Positions 1-7,309 of a stretch of 11,003 bases of DNA are shown in pieces (positions within the stretch are counted from its first letter, which is position 1; each line of letters begins with the position of its first letter). The position numbers were made by a program, and so were the translations under genes. The stretch comes from Echinostoma caproni. Its lineage: Eukaryota; Platyhelminthes; Trematoda; Plagiorchiida; Echinostomatidae. The notes beneath the pieces were generated by a model. The model was given only the letters and a program-made list of their open reading frames with translations. It was not told the DNA's origin and made no database searches. The stretch lies in contig UZAN01042612.1 of assembly GCA_900618425.1 (NCBI GenBank), positions 1,130 to 12,132 on the forward strand, read 5' to 3'.

Positions 1-8
1 TGAAACGG

Positions 9-398
9 TCAAGAAGTAGTTTCTAGTGAGCAATCCAATAGCCCCCGTAGGGCCACGGCATACGAAAGTGGGTCCACACCGACTCCGAGCTGCGCCGTCT
101 TGAAGCAACGGAATGCCTCCTGGCGGTCGGCCGGGGTGCCAAGGCCGACGATCATGGCGTCCTTCGCGGCGTCCAACTCCATTTTCTCCGGGCCTCTTCG
201 TGCCGCGTCCAACACTGCCCGCGCACGGCCCTTGAGGAGCGATCGGAGGGCCGGCAACTTACCACGATCCGCCCGTATTCCGACCAGCTCCGCCGCATCC
301 TCGAACTCTTCCAGGAACATCCGCACATCCCCATCCCCGAAGGCTGCTGGCCATAGAACNCCTGTTCCTGGCGGTGGCACCCAATGTTTTATTCCCAA
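9..398 (-). pseudogene. Gag fragment of a Ty3/Gypsy-like LTR retrotransposon
   Basis: An open frame of 129 codons reads toward the left edge and ends in TGA at 9-11. The protein is basic and alpha-helical in character, with the segments FLEEFEDAAELVG, LRSLLKGRARAVLDAARRG, TPADRQEAF and FKTAQLGVGVDPLSYAVALR in that order. This arrangement is what I recognise from Gag capsid regions of fluke LTR retrotransposons, where Gag packages the element RNA into cytoplasmic particles. No CCHC zinc knuckle, protease, RT or integrase is present. The family Gag normally continues well past the LLD motif, but here the frame turns unfamiliar (CSLETTS) and stops, so the copy is truncated or broken. Codon 13 is undefined because of the N at 360. 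GC content (36 of 60 bases at 61-120) is far above the AT-rich DNA to the right. No LTR was seen. Class is fairly sure; subfamily is not. Confidence 0.72.
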
Positions 399-613
399 AA
401 GTCGGTGCCGGTCGAGGGGAGTTGTTTGCCACAGAATACAGATTGAAGGTCACTATTTTTGCATGCATAACACGAAAACCTTATCAGAAACATGCCATCG
501 CAACACATCGCGACACATGGAGTAATGTTTAGAACAGGCAGTGTTTATTCCTCCCAAACATATTACTTGTTCCTTGACGGTCTTGTTCCATTTTTATTCA
601 CCGAAGGTTACCG

Positions 614-633
614 ACTACTCACAAGTGAGTAGT
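614..633. repeat. Perfect 9-bp inverted repeat
   Basis: ACTACTCAC at 614-622 is followed after an AA spacer by its exact reverse complement GTGAGTAGT at 625-633. The arms can form a tight hairpin on either strand. Outside the arms, CGA (612-614) and TCG (635-637) suggest an older, longer stem with a bulge. No linked gene or element end is visible. Confidence 0.6.
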
Positions 634-1246
634 GTCGCATAACACTATCAGCATATGATGAAAATTATTAAGAAAACTGGGTTGAACGACAATGGAGATG
701 ATTTTTCTGGTAATAAAATGATACAAAACATGAGAGCTGTTATATCGCATACGGTTGACAAAAGTAGCAACTCCACCACCTCTTGTATTGAACTTCATAG
801 TCCGATCATCTCGAAAGTTATCAAATCCATGAAGCGGAAAATCACTGTCATTAATCACAGGGTGTATACAACTTTTCTGGAGCGTTTAATTCGAAGATAA
901 AGGGAGATCAAAATTGTGCTGCCGTAGGACAAGCATTTGACTTTGAAAACTGAATGAACTTATTCGATGAAATATGTTGAGGATAGAACGCAGTTTTCCA
1001 CGTTAAAATCACGAATATACCAGATGGTAGTTTTTGGCACGGCTGAATTCAAATGCGCAGCCTAATAATGAGCCATGAATGTTCCGTCTAAATGCTGCAC
1101 GTGCACGTCAATCTTGCTCCCCTTTCTTTCGCGATTTTTCATTTGAATATGCTTAAAGCTAATCCTACAGCAAACAGGCCCCACAAACAGTGTTCCTAAA
1201 AGCATCACACAACCACCATGGCATATGGAAACACCAGCAATAAAAG

Positions 1247-1270
1247 AAACAACAGAAACAACAACAATAA
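1247..1270. repeat. Imperfect AAC/AAAC microsatellite
   Basis: Repeated CAACA and AAACAA units run through this A-rich stretch just after 1240. The units are interrupted, so this is a degenerate simple repeat. Confidence 0.6.
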
Positions 1271-1361
1271 ATCACTGCGGTATCTTTTGATAATGAGATC
1301 AAGTGGATTAAATCAACGCCTCATTTATGAAATCATCGGTTCTGTAGGCATAAGCATTTGT

Positions 1362-1374
1362 GAGAGAGAGAGAG
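1362..1374. repeat. Short GA dinucleotide run
   Basis: Six uninterrupted GA units plus a final G. Simple-sequence repeat with no evident function. Confidence 0.7.
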
Positions 1375-2865
1375 CACACCAGACCATAAACGTCGTGTCT
1401 GACAGTCTGAAGCGGCTGCATTGTTTTGTCTGGGCCATCTGTGGACAGATAATGACATTGACCACGTGATAGCTTAATTGCAGATTTCAGTAATCGCTTA
1501 GTCAATGTCTGTCCTCGGATAAGACTGCTTGTCTTCTTTATTATCTAAATGACAATCGATCAGTTAATCAATAAACTTATCAGTTGGCGAGACGATCGAA
1601 CAATTACATATGTGAAAGTCGGAGGAAATCAATCCCGATTCCATCTTCGTTAAGTTCAGAAAGCCGAACGGACCTCAGCAGATTCACTCCACAGTTCTTA
1701 TTGAAGTTGAAAATCTGAGCACCTTTTGTTTTGTGGAATGCAAATGAAATCATTTGATGATTTTGTTTCTTCGGAAAAAAAGGCTCAAGCATTCATATTT
1801 CCGAGAACTGGCGTTTAGTAGGCGAAGAATGTGCAGTTTCAGAACCACTCTTTTTCTCCCCCAAAGTGTTTTTTTTCATTTTTAAAGATGAGTATTCTTT
1901 TTTTGATGCCCGAGAACCCGCGGTGGGATTGACAGTACCTATGGTTTGTACTCTGTGTTCATTGTTTGCCGTCATCACCAACTGTATACATTAGAACGAC
2001 ATTTCTGCCAAGGGAATCTAATCCCATTTTTAACTCATCCAAACATTTTATCTGTTTTTCTTCATTTCGAAGTTTAATTCAAACTGCATCACGTCTTCTT
2101 CCGTATGTTCCAACTTTCCGATTTCACTGCCACCGACGGTGTTCAAAAGGTGCAGAGCACAGCCAAATCGACACTAAAACCCTGAATTCGGCTGCTGCTC
2201 ATGCGCGCCTTCTGAATACTCACGGAAAGTATTCCTTGAACGCAGCTAATCCTTGAAATTAGCTGAAGCAAGAAACGATAAATCATTGCCACTGAACTTG
2301 CTTCAAACTACCAACGAACACCAGCGGTCAAATTACGAACACATTGTCCGCAAATTTGGACAGGTAATGGCAGTTATCCTGATTACTGTTATTTAAACTG
2401 AGTTAGAAACGCTCATTGGGAAAGCATTATTCTGCATAAACTAATTAGCCCTGATCAATCAGATTATATCTAGTCTGAGAAACCTTCTGTTCTTCTGAAA
2501 CGAAGTTACAATAATACTGGGTGAGGGACAGAAGGTCATATTATGCGACCTAAACTTAAGGTAGGCGCTTGATTGACGAAAGCCTTCGTCTACCTGTGCA
2601 ACCTAACCTGGCGAATCTAGTGCATGAAACGCTCAAGACTGATTGAATGAAGACTTTCATCCCAATGTGATCCTGATGGAAAATTTTTATGAAAAACAAA
2701 TCTTGTTGAAATAATCCCACAGAGCACATTTCAAACAAAACAACAGAGTGGCGAACAAGCTCGTTTTCAGATATTCGTATTTGTGCCAATACATCTCAAT
2801 ATATATCACTACTTGGGAATAAAATTGTCATGGGAAAATAAAATAATATAAAAACATTACTAAAA

Positions 2866-2893
2866 CCGATTTCGTCATGAGACCGGAAATCGG
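2866..2893. repeat. Hairpin in the 3' flank of the PLE
   Basis: CCGATTTC at 2866-2873 pairs exactly with GAAATCGG at 2886-2893. Inside, GTC (2874-2876) pairs with GAC (2881-2883) around an ATGA loop. It lies about 50 bases past the PLE stop at 2942, so it would be in the element's 3' untranslated RNA. Function unknown. Confidence 0.55.
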
Positions 2894-2941
2894 GTTCACC
2901 ACGATCACATGTTTGTTTGTTCACTCATCCGACCATCGAGA

Positions 2942-3350
2942 TTACTCACGATGCGGTTTGTATGGGGGGTGGGTGGGCCAGGGAAGCGTTAGCGCTTGCA
3001 CAAATTGTTTTTGGGCACACAGAGTGGGTTGTGCAGAAGAATGCCCACCGCTTCTGCCGTAGCCAACATCCGACAGCGAACCTGCCTCGATAATCGCCCA
3101 CGAACTTTGTACAAGGGACGGAAAGCCTCGCACACGTTCACGGTATGATTTGTTTCAGCTAGGTGTGAAACCGCTGCACTGGTGAGTGACTTAATCGTTA
3201 AGGTGTTCGGCCACGCGGGGTGGTGTTCACGAAGCCGTTCGGACAATCGCCTGACCGTGCGACCTATGTACGTTATTCCACAGGAACAAGTATATGAGTA
3301 TACACAGAATGAGATCGCAGAGTCTGGAACTTTGTCCTTCAGTCGCAAAC
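2942..3350 (-). pseudogene. GIY-YIG endonuclease domain of the PLE, pseudogene
   Basis: This is the C-terminal nicking domain of the PLE. It lies in a different frame from the RT; the switch is near 3340-3350, where KPIV changes to CLRLKDKVPDS. A cysteine cluster (CVYSYTCSC) leads into GITYIGRT at 3256-3279, the GIY-YIG core. It is followed by RLSERLREHHPAW with the expected conserved Arg and His, then NHTVNVCEAF, and TAEA at 3049-3060 whose Glu (3052-3054) is the expected metal-binding residue, with LHNP downstream. Near 3021-3030 the frame shifts again by one base. The original frame ends at CKR just after, while the neighbouring frame carries on as AQKQFVQALTLPWP to TAA at 2942-2944. That reading matches the second PLE copy at 9362-9567, so it is probably the ancestral end. 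Confidence 0.85.
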
Positions 3351-4740
3351 ACAATTGGCTTGGACGTGAACAACACACGAAGCTTAGATTCATAGAAAGT
3401 CTTATCGATTGCGTCAGATAATCTTCTTTGTATGATCTCAGCTGATGTGTCACCTTTGAACGGTAAATAAATGTACACGGATTTTTTCTTAACCTCGGTG
3501 TTTTGTAAAGATTTTTCCGCGCACTAAATCGTCTTATTGACTAAACGCTCCGGATAACCGTTACGTGCAAAAATCGACTTTATAGTACGGAGCTCTTCCT
3601 CTAGCGTATTCTCACTGCAGATCTGTCTTACCCTATTCGCCAGACAGCGAACCAGGTTCCTTTTTATCTTCAGTGGCACAAAGCTTCGGAAATGAATGTA
3701 CTGAGCTTTCCACGTTGGCTTTCTATGCACGGAACGCTGCACTGAACCATCTGATCGACGGGTGATGCAGACATCTAGAAACGGCAATTTGTTGTTATAA
3801 TCCATTTCTAAAGTAAAGGTTATGTTGGGATGCGCATTGCTGAACCTGTTTAATAAATCCGTTGTATTTGATGTTGCACCGATAACACAATAAATATCAT
3901 CTATGTACCGTGTGTATAGTACACAGACTTTGATGGATGATTGTAATTGAGTGTTTTCAAGCTTCGCCATGGATAAATCCGCGGAAAGCGGTCACAGCGG
4001 ATACCCCATGGCTACGCCATCCTTTTGTCGATAGATCTCATCGTTAAACTTGAACTGAACATTATACGTGCAGAAATAAAGCGAATGTTTTAAGTCATCT
4101 ACAGGGAGGCCGAGCTCTACATTATTGTTTTGTAAATAACTGCACAGGTATTCAATCGTTTCGCCGATGGGAACGTTTGTGAATAACTAGCTGATGTCTA
4201 GCGATCTCATTGTTCGATCGACCAAGTTTATGTCACGAATTTTGTCAACAAAATAAGTATATGTTTGACACAGTGTTTTGCCAAACTAACTCGAACGGGT
4301 TCTAACAATCTGGCCAACCACTTTGCCAAAGCATTATATGGTGAGTTGCACATATCCAAAATCGGTCGTAATGGCACTCCATCTTTGGGTACTTTTGGCA
4401 ATCCATACAACCTCGGAATAACAGTCCCGGTTGGCTTAATACGTTCGAAAAGGGATGCATCAAAGACTCCTCTCTGCTTCAAGCACCGCAAAATCTTGGA
4501 AAGCGCCCCCCTTCTATTTGAGCCGTCTTATCCTTTTTCCTTCAACTTGGTGAATTTCAACCGATCACCCAATATGGTATTCATCTTGTCTATGTAGTCT
4601 GTTCGATTTAGCAGCACGATCCCCGTCCCTTTATCCGGTCTGGAAAGCATAACTTCTTTATTTTTCTGAAGTTCTCGTAATCCTCTGATATGTTCTGTAG
4701 TTACTAATTCATTTGCATTCAGCTTGACCTTCTGATGCCG
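3227..4740 (-). pseudogene. PLE reverse transcriptase, pseudogene
   Basis: The enzyme would copy element RNA at the nicked chromosomal target. Reading down the minus strand: RPDKGTGIVLLNRTDYIDKM begins at 4641; PRLYGLPKVPKDG with PLRPILD near 4374-4418; DIS*LFTNVPIG near 4165-4200 (the first catalytic Asp motif); GVAMGYPL near 3995-4020; the catalytic box RYIDDIY with YIDD at 3896-3907; then NKLPFLDV and a basic thumb-like stretch. These are typical of PLE RTs, which are related to telomerase RT. Stops interrupt it at 4528-4530 (TAA), 4187-4189 (TAG, inside the LFTNVP motif), 3992-3994 (TGA, in the MGxPLGP region) and 3524-3526 (TAG). One base seems to be missing near 4264-4270 in an A run. 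The frame from about 4264 to 3227 is otherwise continuous. The catalytic aspartates remain, but no full-length protein is possible. Confidence 0.88.
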
Positions 4741-4959
4741 GTAGCAAGCATTTCCTAACGGATCTTACAATAACTATGTATATCGAAAGATGTTTAAAAT
4801 CAATAGGAAATGTCGGTCCTGATTCATCTTCGAGACTGAACAATTTGTAATAAAAGCTTGATGATATCCAGCGTCTCGATATTTGTCCATTGATATTAGA
4901 TGTCTGTGCAAAAAATGGAGGTAATGAGTTTTCTAGAATTCTTTTCATCCTCATTCAAC

Positions 4960-5735
4960 CTCAGAAAACCTTGGTCATATGAACTTTCTTGGCACTGTGG
5001 TTTGCTGCAAAATTTTTCCTTTTTCTGATAGAAACACATTTATGAAATCTCAGAAACATACAGCCCAATCTCAGTTAAACCTAGTTGGATTTCCGATGAT
5101 ATGGATAGAGAATCATCGAAAATATTCCCGGTGTTCCTGTGATAATCAGTTTAAGCAAAGAATTCGTTGTATTATTCAATTTTAATCACCTATTTTAACA
5201 ATGTGATAAAACTTTTCCAAGGTAATTTAGCTCTCATAATACCGTTTGGATGAGATTGTGGTTTCCAAACTATAATGTAACTTAAGAAGAACCACAATAT
5301 TTATAATACCTCTTCCACGTTCCTTCTGAGACATGATGAGTAGTTTCATTGTAGACGTCCAGGTATTGATTGATCGTTGCAATCCTCCGCTCGAAAACGC
5401 GTTGGTAAGTTCTGAGTGCGTTCAGTTATCAGGACTCAGTAAATGACTTGGTAACAATTACTTATAACATGATTAAAGAAACTTATAGACTTTACGCCAT
5501 CCTAAGCCACCCAAACCCCAGTGACAAACGTTATTATATAGGTGGTAAAGAGCACGGTTGTTCTGTGTAATACTTAATTCATATGGTTTTGTTACTTTCG
5601 CAATAACTGCAAACTTCCGTTATGATTATTATCGCCAGTAGTGCTGTTCGTAGAACCACGATGATCATGCTTGTTATGTAGCCGATGAGTAGGATTCACT
5701 CACTGATCGACTACGCCAAATCAGAGACACTAAGA
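4960..5735. other. AT-rich stretch with no recognisable gene
   Basis: No frame longer than about 68 codons and no familiar motif on either strand. This DNA lies upstream of the PLE and may include its degraded 5' end, but I could not match any part of it to an untranslated or terminal-repeat sequence. Confidence 0.45.
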
Positions 5736-5739
5736 TGTT

Positions 5740-5952
5740 TCACCCTCCCACATGCTTGATTTTCATCTGGATCATGAGCCTGTCTATTCGCTGACACTGG
5801 TGAGTTAGCATGCGATCGTTACCTCCGCCGCTACCACCACCACCATCACCTACTTGACTCAAATGACGATTTATGGGAGGAGATAGCGGGAGCATATGTG
5901 AATTAAAGTGTAGGGGGGAACCAATGGGGGGTTTCACGAACAATCCCTCAGG
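5740..5952 (-). other. Open frame with a glycine-rich tract, possible exon
   Basis: After an in-frame TAG at 5953-5955 the minus strand stays open to TGA at 5740-5742 (70 codons). The middle encodes VGDGGGGSGGGND from an imperfect GGT/GGC/GGA run, followed by a polar, methionine-rich end (DRMLTHQCQRIDRLMIQMK). I do not recognise a family. Mixed codons and a plausible hydrophilic C-terminal stretch make an exon conceivable, and a possible weak splice donor (GTGAAA) overlaps the stop, but no strong acceptor is visible. The simple alternative is a chance frame across a CCA/CCG microsatellite. Confidence 0.2.
5821..5851. repeat. Imperfect CCG/CCA trinucleotide repeat
   Basis: Several CCG, CTA and CCA triplets in register. 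On the minus strand they read as glycine codons in the open frame described at 5740-5952. Confidence 0.6.
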
Positions 5953-5968
5953 CTAAGCAAAACCTCGT

Positions 5969-6014
5969 CTGGCTTCCAACTAGAGGTGCTGGGCCGTAAC
6001 CAGTTCGAAGCCAG
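5969..6014 (+). repeat. 8-bp inverted repeat with a B-box-like site
   Basis: CTGGCTTC at 5969-5976 and GAAGCCAG at 6007-6014 are exact reverse complements around a 30-base spacer. The right end contains GTTCGAAGCC (6003-6012), close to the pol III B-box consensus GGTTCGANNCC. About 33 bases upstream TGGCTTCC loosely resembles an A box. A degenerate tRNA-derived unit is possible but no cloverleaf could be drawn convincingly. Confidence 0.3.
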
Positions 6015-6124
6015 TTCGGAAAAATCTGTCGCATCACGTGTGATGACTTGCTTGCTTGTAGCGTGTGCGCTAGCGCTCGCCTGTGTAGGTGGGATCGCAT
6101 ATCCGTGCACGCATGTTTCCATGC

Positions 6125-6470
6125 CCGTTCGGGAATGACCTCATTACGGGATAAAGCATTTTACCACAAATCACCCCACCAGTGTTCAGCACAAACATAG
6201 GAATGCGATGGTGCACATGCTTGGATAGACAGGCACATCTGATCATACACATGTTTGTGTGTATGATTGTCAGCCAACATGCAGTCCGTAGTAGTGCCAG
6301 TTCATGATATGAAAATCGTGTAGTGAAAAAATACGACCATGTCCGGTTCATGTGACAGCAAGATCCGGGTATTTGCTTCAAATGCGTCTATTAATCACAA
6401 CCCAGTGTTCACTTCAAAGCTGTCACTATTTGTCTGCAAAATGGACCAATTTCAGGCAGCTGCGAACAGC
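6125..6470. other. Stretch with no recognisable gene
   Basis: A minus-strand frame covers 6070-6381 but has an unusual composition (many His, Cys and Met) and no domain I know. Short alternating TGTG/CACA stretches (for example near 6248-6265) are the only visible structure. Confidence 0.4.
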
Positions 6471-6477
6471 ACAGGAA

Positions 6478-6540
6478 TGGACTATGATGATGGGCTTTGA
6501 ACTCATGTTCTCCGGGCCATTTTGATGGTAACTTAGTCCA
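6478..6540 (-). repeat. tRNA-like relic with paired ends and B-box-like site
   Basis: TGGACTA at 6478-6484 and TAGTCCA at 6534-6540 pair perfectly over 7 bp, as an acceptor stem would. On the minus strand AGTTCAAAGCC (6493-6503) resembles a B box. It sits in an arm with a 7-base loop TTCAAAG and four of five pairs. There are five extra bases between that arm and the closing stem and only a makeshift D arm, so it is not a functional tRNA. A tRNA pseudogene or SINE head is the likeliest reading; coincidence remains possible. Confidence 0.3.
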
Positions 6541-6544
6541 TTTG

Positions 6545-7215
6545 CTCCCCGCCGCCATACCTTAGACTAAAGTTCCCTCATATTGATAAGTATATGCTTT
6601 ATTCGGTTCACCTAGCACTGGTGCGTTACCAGATTCCCAGTTTTAGAACACGGAAATGTTAGTTGCGTCCCTCCGTTTGCAGTAACCGTAAAAATGACAG
6701 CTGATCCACCTTTCCTCGACTGAAAAACAGCAATTAGTTTCGTATCATAAAGTACAGATGAGTGAAGTAAATAGTTGAAAGTCATTTCCTCACGATATCT
6801 TTGGTCTATATTTGCTTTTTAGATTCAGGGAATACCATTCATGTCATTGTTTGTGTGAACATCATTAACTAATAATGACTCATTTTTTGCCAGACGTTCA
6901 CATGGAATATTATGATAAATACAACACATAGTAACCGTTTGTAATTTGAATATATCTTTATATTTCCTTTATTCGATGTATAAAAATATCCAATATGATA
7001 TAAGTCATTTTTTAATCGGTATAAGCGGGAAGGAAAATACAAACATGCTGGTTGTTTGTGTGTGAGGATGTGATTAATTAGCCACCAAAGAGTTTGCAAT
7101 TGCAAACTTAATGGAGAACTGAACATTTCCGTTATCATGCTTGTACGCGATGCAATTGCTCATTGGTTATGGAGTTTGAAGTACCTTGTGCAGTACAGAG
7201 TGAAAACATAGCAAC
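6545..7215. other. AT-rich stretch with no recognisable gene
   Basis: Only short frames, the longest on the minus strand at 6869-7138, rich in Tyr, Ile, Leu and Asn as expected of translated AT-rich DNA. No motif or repeat stands out. Confidence 0.45.
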
Positions 7216-7217
7216 AT

Positions 7218-7301
7218 GACATCTCGAATTGATACCCGGACATCTTAAATTCATATTGCGACATTCTAAATTGAATTTCGGACATCTTAAACTGAAAAAG
7301 A
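7218..7301. repeat. Four tandem copies of a 21-base unit
   Basis: Units start at 7218, 7239, 7260 and 7281, each exactly 21 bases, and each opens with GACAT followed by a diverged form of CTTAAATTGAATTTCG. The spacing is exact while the units differ at many positions, so this is an old minisatellite. Because the period is a multiple of three, one minus-strand frame stays open through all units and encodes a seven-residue repeat of the form (Q/E)FKMS(E/G)(I/Y). Confidence 0.85.
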
Positions 7302-7309
7302 TATAGTCT

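Larger units (their letters stand above)
400..2860. other. AT-rich stretch with no recognisable gene
   Basis: No open frame here resembles a known protein. The longest plus-strand frame (1966-2256) is serine- and arginine-rich without a domain I know, and the minus frame 2556-2789 is likewise unrecognised. The stretch contains a 9-bp perfect inverted repeat at 614-633, an imperfect AAC run at 1247-1270, a short GA run at 1362-1374 and T-rich tracts near 1866-1900. It reads as intergenic or intronic DNA; small host exons cannot be excluded. Confidence 0.5.
2860..4955 (-). mobile_element. Decayed Penelope-like retroelement (PLE) with GIY-YIG endonuclease
   Basis: The minus strand carries, in order, a PLE-type reverse transcriptase and a GIY-YIG endonuclease, the diagnostic domain pair of endonuclease-bearing PLEs. 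Recognisable coding sequence runs from about 4740 down to 2942. A weaker N-terminal trace may extend to about 4955 in a frame ending at 4709, where FPIDFKHLSI and VRSVRK could be PLE N-terminal sequence; that part is inference. After the coding end, 2866-2893 holds a hairpin that I treat as 3' untranslated sequence. The copy is dead: stops at 4528-4530, 4187-4189, 3992-3994 and 3524-3526, and frame changes near 4264-4270, 3340-3350 and 3021-3030. No terminal repeat or target-site duplication could be placed, so the outer limits are approximate. Confidence 0.85.

Noticed and set aside
100..525. Plus-strand open frame of 141 codons
   Set aside because: Antisense to Gag; Ser/Arg/Pro-rich composition is typical of a shadow in GC-rich coding DNA.
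1966..2256. Plus-strand open frame of 96 codons
   Set aside because: No recognisable domain and no support for coding; the later part may belong to an unidentified repeat, but I could not show it.
3182..3421. Plus-strand open frame of 79 codons
   Set aside because: Antisense shadow of the GIY-YIG endonuclease region.
3441..3446. CTGATG, a partial hammerhead core
   Set aside because: Part of PLE coding sequence, with no stem II or GAAA in place; the CTGATG near 4191 is rejected for the same reason.
4265..4597. Plus-strand open frame of 110 codons
   Set aside because: It is antisense to the PLE reverse transcriptase, whose motifs read clearly on the minus strand.
6032..6045. CATCAC/GTGATG inverted repeat
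   Set aside because: Only 6 bp per arm and no functional context.
6067..6076. Palindrome GCGCTAGCGC
   Set aside because: Short, isolated and without a partner or known site; similar symmetry is expected by chance.
6070..6381. Minus-strand open frame of 103 codons
   Set aside because: Odd His/Cys/Met-rich composition and no known motif.
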